From positions 124,001 to 188,000 of the forward strand of contig NC_079232.1 of the NCBI RefSeq assembly GCF_028502605.1: a DNA stretch of 64,000 bases, read 5' to 3'. A model generated the notes under the pieces. The model saw only the letters and a list, made by a program, of their open reading frames with translations, did no database searches and was not told the DNA's origin. Source of the DNA: Trichoderma breve (lineage: Eukaryota > Ascomycota > Sordariomycetes > Hypocreales > Hypocreaceae). Positions 23,061-33,561 of this stretch are shown here, piece by piece. How positions within the stretch are numbered: position 1 is the stretch's first letter; every line of letters starts with the position of its first letter. The translations under genes were made by a program, and so were the position numbers.

Positions 23061-23729
23061 CTATCGGATCTGCACATTCCTTGCCCAATGATCTCGAGTC
23101 ATCCTGAGAGTGTTCCCCACATAGCTAACATCCTCATAGCCTATTGCTATTGCACTCAGGAAATTCATGCCTTCGGGGAGGTCTAATTCGCGTTGTAATA
23201 TCGTTGCATATCCTGCGACACTGGCCTGGTAACAAGCCTCAACGCCTTGTGCTCTAAGGGCCAGAGTCAAATTTTGCATCCAAAGTCCAGCGCTGATCAA
23301 ATCATATTTTGAAAGCCTGTTGTCCATATAGACAATGATGGCTGCTGGGGCTCCATAGAACCGAAAATTCTCCGCCAAGGTCGTCTTTCTCTTCTCATGG
23401 TCATCACGACCAATATCCAACAGCTTTCCGTACAGTTCTGCGCCGAAATTTTCCTTATGATGCATATAATCGGCGGGTGTTTCAGGAATATCAGGCCATC
23501 CTTTATCCCATGCACTCAACATCGCTTTGTTGAGGCTTTCTAGCTTTTCGCCAGTGAGTATGACTGCCCGCCAGGGCTGCAAGTTGTTGTTTGAGGCCGT
23601 TCGCTGGGCTATCGATAATGCCTTTTCCAGTACTTCGCGAGGAACAGACTCTGGCAAAAACTTTCGAACGGTATGGCGATCATTTATTAATTTAGCGAGA
23701 GCGCTAAGCTGGCCGTGCTCTGAACCCAT
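23061..23729 (-). CDS. nitroreductase family protein
   Basis: Intronless, 222 residues. FMN-dependent nitroreductase fold (PF00881): N-terminal RHTVRKFLPESVPREVLEKAL with the FMN-phosphate-binding Arg residues, ASNNNLQPWRAVILTG for the cofactor site, central AGLWMQNLTLALRAQGVEAC helix, and the C-terminal AIGYED. This type reduces nitroaromatics, quinones or flavins with NAD(P)H in the cytosol. The pattern is close to bacterial nitrobenzoate-reductase-like proteins, which together with the absence of introns would fit an old bacterial acquisition, though I cannot test this. It lies between two alpha/beta hydrolase genes, all on the minus strand. Confidence 0.9.
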   Translation of the reverse strand: MGSEHGQLSALAKLINDRHTVRKFLPESVPREVLEKALSIAQRTASNNNLQPWRAVILTGEKLESLNKAMLSAWDKGWPDIPETPADYMHHKENFGAELYGKLLDIGRDDHEKRKTTLAENFRFYGAPAAIIVYMDNRLSKYDLISAGLWMQNLTLALRAQGVEACYQASVAGYATILQRELDLPEGMNFLSAIAIGYEDVSYVGNTLRMTRDHWARNVQIR

Positions 23730-24856
23730 CCTGTTGATCGTAGACTGTTATAGTTGTATATTATGCGTTTCGGTCAGGTATAGCAGTCAATTATTTAATG
23801 CATTCAAGAGCGATCGGGCCAGGATATATATATGCGTGCGCGTGTGTGTATGTGATTACCATGAATGTGTGCAGTGCGTTCCAATTTCTAGTACTACTAA
23901 CATTACGAGTAGTATCACATTAATAATTCACATTTACGCGTCTTCCTATATAATGGCATACTTCAAAAAGTAAGAGCAACGAGATGGAGCCAGCAAATCT
24001 CTCACAGGATCCAAAGTGGCGTTACCCGAAATAATTAGACGTCGCAGCTACAGTTATGAAGAAGACATTTGATTAGGAATACGTTTGGGTGACTAAGGCT
24101 CTACAACCGAGCATTTTTGTTGGATTAGGAATACAGCGTTCAACCAGGCCTTTTCCCTGCCTATTTTCTTTCCAGTAAGCAAGCTGATAACAGAGCAGCA
24201 TGCGCAGAATGGTTAAGTGTACGGGGCAGTAATAAACACCATTTGCCTGTTCGCCCTCCAACAAGTGGTACCCTGCAACTAACATGTATTCCGTCAATGT
24301 TAAAATGGTAGCGTCGTGTATTGTGTATCTTGAAAGCTATAATGACTTCACTTTATCTACTCCGCATATTCTCACATATTAGCGGGTGGCGATTTCCAGT
24401 ACAGATCATTTAGCGGCCAGCCTTGTCAAATGGTATAAGACTGTGATTTAAATCAACATCAGAAAGCGTGTCGTATCATATCGCATGGGCATGCTACTAC
24501 TGACCAGTCAGCTTAAGAATGTCAAGCAGCCTCAAAAGTACCCAAAAATATCGGCACCGTCAACTCCACACGGCCAGAGAAGCGGCACGCCATCGGAGAT
24601 AAATATGAGCACCTCGCCTTGGCTTTGATACGGCAAATTACGCAATAAGACGCGACACGCATCAGACTGTGCGGGAGACTTTCACGGGGACTTAGTACAT
24701 AATGATAATAGGTAACATGGGTGATTATCCCGAGCAGTTTGCAAATGTATTTCGAGCATATCATAGGGTCTCATGAACACATATTCTTCTCATCTCTGGA
24801 TCTTCAAAATCTGGAATTAAAGGCTTAGGTAAAGTCAACTCTACAGGGTGATTAGG
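23730..24856. other. intergenic spacer
   Basis: Nitroreductase promoter with a purine-pyrimidine alternating run (TA then CG/TG) near 23825-23850. No gene seen. Confidence 0.5.
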
Positions 24857-25806
24857 CTACACATATTTCCTCAAGAACTCAATCTGCACTGAAAGACTCT
24901 CTTCGCGTAGTTTTCCTTGGTAATGATTGAAATGATCACCGCCTTTCAATATATGAAGCTCTTTTGGGCCCTGCGCAAGCCCAAATGCCTGCAATTGAGG
25001 TGTAAACAAACTCTCATCCTTTTCGCCAACAACCATCAAGAGAGGTGTAGGCGCGATCCGATGGATATACTTAATCGGCTCAAATCGAAGGAATCGGAAA
25101 AGGGATATCGTTGTAATTTTATTTTCCCAGCTGCCACCTTGGGCGGATGCGTCTTGGAAGAAGCGGAAGCTGGTCGCATCTCGGAGCAATACAGGCGCAC
25201 TTCCAGCCTCAGCCTCTTCAATAGTAGAGGCAACAACGCGAGAGAGGGGCCATTCTTCCCCTTTACGAATTATGGCGCGATCTCTTTCGGCCATATCAAG
25301 AAGTGGTTGGCCAGTCCCGAGTAAAAGCTCTCCCGACACATAAGGCACGAGGCCAATAACAGCCTTGACTCGGCGGTCAATTGCCGCAGCAGATATGGCA
25401 ACTCCTCCAGCAAGACTTGGTCCCCAAAAGACAATTCTCTTAGGGTCAACCTCTGCAAGGGACATAACATAGTCAAAGGCATCAATGTAGTCATCTTGTG
25501 CCTTGACAGGGTCTGAGTCATATCTGCGGCCGCCGCTTTCTCCAAACCCACGATTGTCATAGAGCAAGACATTAAATCCTGCTTTTTGGAAATCTAGAGC
25601 CATTCCCTCAATGAAGTGCTCTTTGAGGGCCGTAACCTAATGTTCGGAATCATTAATCTTGATCTACATGGTAGATTGCCAGTTGAACATACCCCATGAG
25701 TCATAATAATACATGGACCCTTTTCTTTAGTAGCCGGGAAAAACCAGCCTTTAATGGTAACTCCATCAAAAGCTTGGAATGAGACATTCCGGCGGTTGTC
25801 GGACAT
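24857..25806 (-). CDS. alpha/beta hydrolase (polyketide-transferase-like / DLH-like family)
   Basis: Exons 25806-25693 and 25636-24857 give 297 residues. Visible motifs: oxyanion-side MTHGVTALKEHF, YDNRGFGESGG, the nucleophile elbow WGPSLAGG with the catalytic Ser, an acid in GEKDESLFTP and His in GGDHFNHYQG. It is therefore complete, unlike its relative at 21121-22203. Soluble, no signal peptide. The family contains esterases and acyl- or polyketide-transfer enzymes of fungal clusters. Substrate unknown. Confidence 0.88.
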
Positions 25807-26995
25807 TATGAGTGAGTTGTATAAGTTGAGGTTGTTGTGAGTGTTGTATACCAACAGACGTAATGGAAATTTTACTTAATTCGGGAAATCCATATAGCTA
25901 TATATGTGAATCGTTCAACGAGCGGTTAAGCAAAACATTGAGTACTAACCACATATAATAGCCAATTAATGAGCTTACAAGTAATAGATATTTACTGATA
26001 CAATGCTGACGCTTCATTGTGGAAACTATTAAAACGTGTAATGTTGACGAAGTTATGCCAACCCAATCAGGTGTTTGGGCATCTAGAAAGCGGATACGTG
26101 ACATCGGTATTTAAAGTGTATCCACAAGATTAACCACCGTGAAGGGTGCTGAGAGAAAAGTCAGTTCTCGTACTTGTCCGTGTGATATGTTTGCGTAACA
26201 ATTTTTGGTCCGTCAACGTCCGAGGGCTGGAATGCTGGGGCACAGTGCAACTGAAAGGGATGATTAGGGTTCGGTTGCTCCCTTTCCAGATATCACTTAA
26301 TAAATAAGCTGAGTAAGATAAAGGGGCTTTCAATGCAATTATACAGCGACTGAGTACATAGAGATCGCAGCCTCAGTGACGCTCAATGGGGTCAAAGGCA
26401 AATGGCATTTTCTTTACACCAAATTTTAATGTTTTATGAACATTAATGATACAAAACGCAAAGCAATGCATTGCTGCGTCTAAGTTTTGGAGCTCGGACG
26501 AAATTACGGCCGAGAGTTTCAAGCATTGCATAACTGTAAGACAGAGTAGTGTAGTTCATCGATCTAATTTTACAACAGTTGCTCCAAGTGGTTTCCCACA
26601 GATGATACACACTAAGCAATCCTTTGGTCATTTGATGAACTAGATAGAGAGAAATAATTTTCTGCCTGCTCTTCTCTACTGACAGTTACAAATAGAGGTT
26701 AAGAAATGAGTGACATGCAGTTCGAAGAACGTCCTACCGTCTATAATGATCTTATTGAATAATACTTGGCAATAAAATTGCAAACTAAGACATAAGTTGC
26801 GATTGAGATAAGAATAGATATAACTGAAGATCAACAAATCCACAGATGTTGCCAGGTAAGGTTGCGCCAAGCTCACGCTACTACTAATGTATAAATCTGG
26901 ATGGAGACAGAATACGTGGATGGGACATGGGAACAATCACTGCGAAGCCAAATCCCAAGCGGCTGACGGGATTTCTTGGCCGAGTATAGCGACAG
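25807..26995. other. intergenic spacer
   Basis: Non-coding AT-rich sequence. Several 60-90-codon frames overlap on both strands and none has a motif. Confidence 0.5.
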
Positions 26996-27220
26996 CTACT
27001 TCATACTCCGTAGACGATGCAGAATTGAAGGCATTGCCTCTGAGTTGTCATAATGCTGTGTGAATGAGCTTGGGTAGTCCGTAGTATCGGGCAAATTAAA
27101 GAGACGGAAGAGATCACGGACGAGCTCGGAAGTAACAGGGGGGCGTAATCACATTAGCGCAATCTCGTAGGCCTCAAGCAATACGGAGGTGGGGTATTGA
27201 GGGGAGTTCGCAGCATCCAT
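26996..27220 (-). pseudogene. small unidentified gene with a single in-frame stop
   Basis: A 75-codon minus-strand frame from ATG (MDAANSPQYPTSVLLEAYEI...) to TAG. It is broken only by TGA after LEAYEIALM. The protein resumes with PPVTSELVRDLFRLFNLPD. TGA could be a C-to-T change in a CGA Arg codon. The family is not recognised. It could also be part of a larger lost gene. Confidence 0.3.
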
Positions 27221-27913
27221 ATTACCATGAACTTTTCTATTTCTAGCTCTCCTTGCGCACTTTTAAAGGGCTTGGATACCCCTCATTCTCATCTTACCAT
27301 TTCTGTTTATGCCGCGAGTCTCTCTCCTTCACTAAAGTCTCATCAAACGATATCATGACTTCAGACCTCATGATGGCAGCAGCAGCTTGGCCATGACGAC
27401 TCAGCGGCATATGAAGACGTGCCCAGACCGGTCGATGGAAGCTGGAACCGCTCACCAATACTGAACTTAAGTGGAGATGGAATTGCTACTGTCTGACTTG
27501 CCAAGATAAGCCGAGAGATGGGACGCGACGCCTGGATTGAAAAGCGCAACATAGAGCGTTACAATATCGAGGATCCCAACTTCATTTCACCTTTCTTCTT
27601 CACTATGACTCTTATTATAGAGGTTATATAGAAGCCTAATTATTACGATTTATCATCAGGTGTATCGTACCTCAATCCGATTTCCTCACGGCAACTGACA
27701 CTACCTGAGCCTCACATATGCCCCTCCCACTAGATGCCAGACTATTTAATGTTCTAGAGCATTTTCATAAGCGCTAGTAGAAAACATGCATTTTTTTTAA
27801 AGACAAATAAATATGGCTTTACAATAGTATATTGCAGTGCTCCTTTTGATAGACATTACCAAGCTTCCATCACCAGAACCACGTCACATCGCCAACATAC
27901 CTAGGCGTTCAAG
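27221..27913. other. intergenic spacer
   Basis: Promoter of the downstream dehydrogenase and otherwise no supportable feature. Confidence 0.5.
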
Positions 27914-28954
27914 ATGGGTGACGTGCGGCAAACCATCAAGCAGTCACTCCCGGTAGATGTTAATAAGCCGTACGACCCATCGACTCTCAAGCATAAGACA
28001 ATTCTCATCACAGGAGGCGCTAATGGCTTGGGCGCGCACATGGTCCGCCATTGGGCTTCTCATGGTGCCAATATTGTGATCGGTGATGTTGCGGACAAAG
28101 CTGGCGAGGAGCTCGTGGCTTCTCTTCGAATGGCACATCCCAAAGGGGTTTTTCAGTTCCAACACTGCGATGTCACGGATTGGGAATCTCAGGTCAGCCT
28201 GTTCGATGCCGCGGTCAAAGCCAGCCCACATGGTTCTATAGATATTGTGGTGCCCAATGCAGGAATTATTCTCCCTGGGGAGGCAACCAAATTCGAAAAT
28301 CCCGACTTGGTGAACGGCAAATTGCCCGAGCCCAACACAGCTACTCTCGATGTAAACGTCAAAGGAGTCATTTTCACCGCTCACCTTGCGCTATATCATC
28401 TTCCACAAAACAAGAGACCGGATCGGTGTTTTCTGTTTGTCGGCTCTGTGGCATCACTCATCCCCCTCCCTGGCCAGAGCCATTATTGCATGAGCAAACA
28501 TGCTGTGCTGGGCCTCTTTCGCTCATTGCGCGGAACCGCTGTCTTGAAGGGAATCCGTATAAATATGATCGCACCCTACTATATTGCACAGACCAAGATG
28601 CTACAGCCGATCACCGAGGCACTTTTACTCTCTGGCTCTGCAGGGCCGGGACAAGTTCCCGATGTGGTCGACGCAGCCACGCGTTTGATTGCCGACGAAT
28701 CCATAGTTGGTCGCGCGCTCGTTGTTGGTCCGCGGTTAAAGCCTCAAGATTTCGAGGTAATCGATAATGGAAGTGGCTCGTTGGGCATAGAGGATCAAAA
28801 CCAGGCGCAGGGAATTTGGGAATGCTACGCCCATGATTACGACCAGGTGGAAACATTCGTGAAGAGGTACTTGTGGCTTCTGAATGCCGCTGCTCGGGCA
28901 CGAGGAATGCTTGCTTGGATTCGTGATATTATGGCCATATGGAAGCGAGGATGA
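27914..28954 (+). CDS. short-chain dehydrogenase, 15-hydroxyprostaglandin-dehydrogenase-like
   Basis: Intronless, 346 residues. SDR core: TGGANGLG at about 34-41, acidic GDVAD after the second strand (an Asp that favours NAD(H)), CDVTD, PNAG in place of NNAG, Ser in FVGSVASL, YCMSK catalytic Tyr-Lys, and a C-terminal extension of about 60 residues with hydrophobic stretches (YLWLLNAAARARGMLAWI) that could be membrane-associated. The overall pattern is that of fungal 15-PGDH-type alcohol dehydrogenases. Start is the first ATG (TTCAAGATGGG). Substrate unknown. Confidence 0.9.
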   Translation: MGDVRQTIKQSLPVDVNKPYDPSTLKHKTILITGGANGLGAHMVRHWASHGANIVIGDVADKAGEELVASLRMAHPKGVFQFQHCDVTDWESQVSLFDAAVKASPHGSIDIVVPNAGIILPGEATKFENPDLVNGKLPEPNTATLDVNVKGVIFTAHLALYHLPQNKRPDRCFLFVGSVASLIPLPGQSHYCMSKHAVLGLFRSLRGTAVLKGIRINMIAPYYIAQTKMLQPITEALLLSGSAGPGQVPDVVDAATRLIADESIVGRALVVGPRLKPQDFEVIDNGSGSLGIEDQNQAQGIWECYAHDYDQVETFVKRYLWLLNAAARARGMLAWIRDIMAIWKRG

Positions 28955-29594
28955 AGTTTAAACAGCGTTTGCTTTTAACCATTGCAAGCCTTACACTCAA
29001 GTTACTTCTTACTTTCTAGTGTCAGGAGAATATCCTTTTACTTCTCTATCAGCAATTATCGGGTTCATGACGTTGGAACACTTTCTTATTTAGCAGCACC
29101 AAGACATAGACAAAATGAAGCACATTTATCTCGCCTAGTAACAAAGACTCGAGGTTTCCATATGTGTTCTGGAATTGGCATGTATGAAGTCTAACAAAGC
29201 TTCCTTAGGCGCCTGGGGAAGATGACCTCGATTAACCAACAATAAATTGACACAGCTACGCCACGAGTGACAACAATTGCCGAAGTTGTACCCAAAACTT
29301 AGGGCTAAGCTCCTCTTTAGCTAAAAAAAAAAAAATGACCACTTTGTCCAACGCCATAGTTACAGCTGATTGAGGATGGCTTCATCTTAGATTGGCACTC
29401 CCTTCTTATTCAAAAAGACACCACGTTTTACACAACTTCCAATCCCATCCAAGTCCCGAGGTGTTATCTCTTTTTAAGATAGATCATTATAAAGCTATCT
29501 CTGCATAGAAATCTTTAATCATAGTGACGTAACATCTGCATGAATAGATTAATCTCACTATGAAACCCCGCACTTGGAGTGATTGCGATATGAG
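28955..29594. other. intergenic spacer
   Basis: Includes a run of 13 A at 29323-29335. No gene seen. A 70-codon frame at 28982-29194 has no motif. Confidence 0.5.
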
Positions 29595-29619
29595 TATCCG
29601 GTTGATGCCCAACCGGATA
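29595..29619. promoter_or_regulatory. 9-bp perfect inverted repeat upstream of molybdo-enzyme gene
   Basis: TATCCGGTT and AACCGGATA are exact reverse complements with a 7-nt spacer. The site ends 5 bp before the TATA box at 29625, so a bound protein would directly affect promoter use. Confidence 0.45.
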
Positions 29620-29624
29620 TTTTG

Positions 29625-29632
29625 TATATAAG
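29625..29632 (+). promoter_or_regulatory. TATA box of molybdo-enzyme gene
   Basis: TATATAAG about 98 bp upstream of the ATG at 29723. Confidence 0.5.
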
Positions 29633-29722
29633 CAGAGAAATCATTTGGTGTATTTCAAATGCTTTAAAGCTCCAAAGTATTGAGTGGCTATCAGAATTAT
29701 AATTTGAAGAACCAATTGAGCA

Positions 29723-31648
29723 ATGGATACAGATCGCAAGCGGTGGGTTGGTCTTCAGGTCAGGACAATTAGTCAGAAGAGATATCGATGAATGCTAACC
29801 ATATCTACAATCACTAGCCTCCAAATGAATGGAAACTCGAGCAAGGATTAGATCCCGCTCATCTTGGTTTACGGAACCAGAGCAATCTCGTGATTCATAC
29901 GGAATCAGAATCACCTACGGAGACAAATTCAGCGGAGCTTCGTGCAGATGCGGATGATGATGATCCGACATTTGTAGTTGGGGAAGAAAGAAAAGGGTGG
30001 AAAGGATACATAGAGTGGGAAGAATATCCAGAGAAAAAGGCCAAAGCTCGGAAGAGATTTTCACGCCATAAATTTCCTCCACCTCCCGAGTTCCAACTTG
30101 GGCCAGTCCCGGCTACCAACCCAGTCCTTGAAGGTGTTCGATGGAAGCTGTGGCATAAAGCTATTGGCGGTGCTCTCGTCAACGTACCTGAAGACAGCTG
30201 GAAGACTGTGCTAGAGGTATTACCCCGTACCCTACAATTGAGGATGTATGCAGTAGACTAACTATTTCTTACAGGAAAAACACCCGGGCATGCTCCATCT
30301 TCTTCAGTTCCCATACAATGGCGAACCTCCTAAAGGCCTTCTCACCAAAGAAGCCATAACACCAAACGACCTTCATTTTGTACGCAACCATGGTGGCATA
30401 CCAGACATTGATCCGGTAGAATTCGACCTTCGTCTTGACGGCTTGGTAAATGATCCCAAAGTTCTCACGCTGGATGATCTAAAGAATGAAGCTTTATTCC
30501 CGCGCACCTCTATGTTGGTTACTATTCAGTGCAGTGGTACGAGGCGCGTTGAGCAGATTGGTGAATATGCTGGTGAAGGCGACGAGATGATCAATGCTCC
30601 ATGGGCAGAAGGAGCAATTGGGACGGCAAAATGGACTGGCGTCAGTCTCAAAAAGGTCATCAAGTACTGTGGTGGACTCAAGGGTGATGCAAAACATCTT
30701 GAGTTATATGGAGCCGAAACATATTTCAAGGGTGGCGATTGCATGAATTATGTGGTATCGGTTCCGTGGTCAAAGGTCAAAGCAAACGAAGTCCTCCTTG
30801 CATGGGAGATGAACGATAAGCCTTTGCCCAAGATCCATGGTTTCCCACTGAGGGCTGTGGTCATGGGCTATATTGGCGCGAGGAGTGTCAAGTGGCTCTA
30901 CCGCGTTAAAGCAATCGAGAATCCCAGCCGTGCTCCTGTCCAGAGCAGAGAATATCTGTATTTCCAACAGCAATATGGAAAGCATAATCAGCTACCTACG
31001 CGTAAGAAACTCCGCTATGTTAGACCATGACGGTTATACTGATTTGCAAGCAGTGGGAATTCAGATTCAAGAGATGCCGGTCAGCAGCGCCATCATGAGC
31101 CCTTGGCATAAAGAAGTTGTGGTCCATAACGGTCATATTGAAGTCACTGGTAAGATGCACCGTGCTTTTGTTTTATGCGACTTTATGGCGTGCTAACTGT
31201 AGAAGGTTGGGCTTATTCTGGTGGTGGACGCTGGCCGGAGCGCGTCGAGGTCTCTTCGGACGGTGGTTGGGCTTGGTATGCTGTACCAATCGAAAATCTG
31301 TCGCCAAAGCACAAATACGCATGGAGGACTTGGTCCGCTTCTATTCCATGCGACCATGAAGGATGGACAGAGCTCGTCGTCCGCTGCTGGGACAACAGTC
31401 TCAACACACAGCCAATGAACGTGCGCCACAGCTGGAATTGGGGGCTGCACGTTACGAGCAGCTGCCACAGAGTGAAGATATACAGCGTCAATGCAAGCCG
31501 GCCCGAAACAAAGAAGAGGCTGGAACTGTTTGAACAAAACGGAGAAAATTTCCTGCCAATCACACGGCCAACGGAGTTTAAATACATGAGTGCCGAGGAA
31601 TATGAGAAGGCATGGTCTACTATGGAACCACGAGATGTGGACAATTGA
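29723..31648 (+). CDS. molybdopterin oxidoreductase, sulfite oxidase / nitrate-reductase Mo-domain type
   Basis: Exons 29723-29758, 29818-30216, 30275-31001, 31051-31149 and 31203-31648 give 568 residues. A polar, Asp-rich N-terminus leads to a Mo-cofactor domain (PF00174) with FVRNHGGIP, the likely Mo-ligand Cys231 in TIQCSGTRR and HGFPLRAVVMGYIGARSVKW. A Mo-co dimerisation domain (PF03404) follows: PVSSAIMSP, YSGGGRW, W..NTQP and WNWGLHVTSSCHR. The N-terminal pattern is that of eukaryotic nitrate reductase. The protein ends after the dimerisation domain, with no cytochrome b5 or FAD module, so it would need a separate electron partner. The acceptor at 31051 could shift by 3 nt (CAG). Substrate unclear. 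Confidence 0.88.
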
Positions 31649-32115
31649 TAGCAATGTACTCCGTACAACACGGCATAATACAAATTCCAGTAGCTTCAAC
31701 AACCTCTGTTCCTATCCAGTGATCCATTTGTTTTCGTTTACTCGTCCAATGATACGTCTATGCTTGTATGGAGATTGAATGTATGAAATATGCAGTGCTT
31801 TCTCATTTGTGGACAATATCCTGCAGAGAGATACTTGCTACCACCCAATATCTACCTTCGTATGCATTTAGTAACTAAAACCACTCCGGGTGTATTTCGT
31901 TCCCTATGCAAGGATGCAAGAGGAGGTGGAAATTTTGTAATCAGATGGCAACGTTCAAGTCGATCTTTCCCTCCAATATCGCCGAAATGTTCTTCTAGGG
32001 TCCATTCAAGACGACGAAAACTTCAACAGACTTATTTGCGCATAGATTCATAAGCGACTCCAAGTTAAACCGGGCACCGTTTTGTGGGTCGGAGATCCTG
32101 GGGACCTGGGTTGAT
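31649..32115. other. intergenic spacer
   Basis: 3' region of the molybdo-enzyme gene and the distal promoter of the next hydrolase. No gene seen. Confidence 0.5.
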
Positions 32116-32148
32116 CGGATTTGGGCGGATTAGGGCGGATTAGGTCGG
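32116..32148 (+). promoter_or_regulatory. array of four CGG triplets at 10-bp spacing
   Basis: CGG at 32116, 32126, 32136 and 32146, within a degenerate 10-bp unit CGGATTAGGG. All triplets fall on one face of the helix. It lies about 250-280 bp upstream of the hydrolase start, as expected for a Zn2Cys6 upstream element with direct repeats. Confidence 0.5.
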
Positions 32149-32291
32149 GACAGGAGACAGGGAGCGGGATATGCGGGTGAGTAAGTGACAAATATGAAGG
32201 ATTCGAGAGGAAAGCGGAAGTGATGATGTTACATTGGTGTTTTTACATGTTTTGAAGGATCTGAATATAGTTAACATGGCTCATATTTGGG

Positions 32292-32300
32292 TATATATAG
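32292..32300 (+). promoter_or_regulatory. TATA box of alpha/beta hydrolase gene
   Basis: TATATATAG about 105 bp before the ATG at 32397. Confidence 0.5.
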
Positions 32301-32396
32301 AAGACCACCTTCCTTCATCATGAGACTTTAATCATCACTTGCATTCAGGCAAACACTGGAAATCATTCAAGACAACAACAACAAAAATTTATCAAC

Positions 32397-33353
32397 ATGG
32401 CTACACAAGAGACCGCAAAGACTCTCTATCTTGACGCAGACGGCATCAAATATGCGTACCGACTCATCGGAAACTCCACCTCAAAGAGTCACCCAGTTCC
32501 TTTGCTGATGCTCAACCATGTTCGGGCCACCATTGACACATGGGATCCTGAAGTTATCAACAATCTTACTGCGTCTGGTCGACAAATTATCACGTACGAT
32601 TATGCTGGGATAGGACACAGCCAGGGCAATATTGCGCCATCTATCAGGGGATTTGCTGTTAACCTGCTTGCCTTTCTCGGCGTGCTACTCCCATCCCTAC
32701 ACACTCAGCAGGTGGATATCCTTGGATTTTCCATGGGTGGCTACATTGCTCAACAAGTTGCTTTGGATGCTCCAAACCTGGTTAACAAATTGGTCCTCTC
32801 CGGTACTGGCCCAAGTCTTGGGCCAGGCGTTGAGCGGCCAATGAATGAGGTGCAATCTACGGTCTTCAACCCAACCCCAGGGGTACCAACAATTGAAGCA
32901 TTCTTTCCGTCTTTCACGACTGGTGACGAGGGACAAGCTTGGTTCAATCGAAGCTTTGGTTCACGAGCAGGCGTTGCTGGAAAACATGGAGAACCTGACA
33001 TTGCTGGTTTCACAACTGGAGAATCTCTAGTCAATCTCACTCAGGCTTACTTGACTTGGGATGCTGACCCAGTCCCCTATTCCCTTTTACAGACTATACA
33101 AAAGGATGTACTAGTTACCACTGGAGACAATGATCTTATCGTTCCGACGCAAAATTCCTACGTTCTTGCTAGACAATTACCACGAGCCAACCTCATCATG
33201 TTTCCCAGCAGCGGCCATGGGCATCTGTTTCAATATGCCAGCTATTTCACAAAGGTCGTTGGTGAATTTTTGGATGGTCATCTGCCGACGGCTCCATTCT
33301 CAGCTGGTCGAGCTCCTCCGTTGGGAACGTATGGACAGATCAACGGCGCTTAA
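32397..33353 (+). CDS. alpha/beta hydrolase
   Basis: Intronless, 318 residues. Full catalytic set: nucleophile elbow ILGFSMGGYIAQ, acid in TGDNDLIVP and His in SSGHGHLFQ. YDYAGIGHSQG is the typical loop before the elbow. It resembles the haloperoxidase/hydrolase branch that acts on small esters or lactones. Soluble, no signal peptide. The start follows an A-rich leader (TTTATCAACATGG). It is convergent with the Zn2Cys6 regulator gene at 33562-35422 and preceded by the CGG array at 32116, so specific induction is likely. Confidence 0.9.
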   Translation: MATQETAKTLYLDADGIKYAYRLIGNSTSKSHPVPLLMLNHVRATIDTWDPEVINNLTASGRQIITYDYAGIGHSQGNIAPSIRGFAVNLLAFLGVLLPSLHTQQVDILGFSMGGYIAQQVALDAPNLVNKLVLSGTGPSLGPGVERPMNEVQSTVFNPTPGVPTIEAFFPSFTTGDEGQAWFNRSFGSRAGVAGKHGEPDIAGFTTGESLVNLTQAYLTWDADPVPYSLLQTIQKDVLVTTGDNDLIVPTQNSYVLARQLPRANLIMFPSSGHGHLFQYASYFTKVVGEFLDGHLPTAPFSAGRAPPLGTYGQINGA

Positions 33354-33561
33354 TTACTAGGCATCGTGTGGATTTACTGCTCCGCTAGTTCCATGGCATC
33401 CGGGGCAAAACTTTACTTCTCATAGACAGTTTCACTTAGATTTCATAGACATCTTTATACAGCTATTGCTCCCCAATTGTATTCTTTCAAGCCTTTCATT
33501 GTGAAAAGCTCTCATCTAGACATAGGACCGAAATATACAACATCCGTCCAAATATGAAAAG

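Noticed and set aside
29723..31648. A complete assimilatory nitrate reductase or nitrate-assimilation cluster
   Set aside because: No heme, FAD or NAD(P)H domain in the protein, and no nitrate transporter or nitrite reductase gene nearby.
31193..31702. 169-codon open frame antisense to the molybdo-enzyme gene
   Set aside because: It is a shadow of the dimerisation-domain exon, without motifs.
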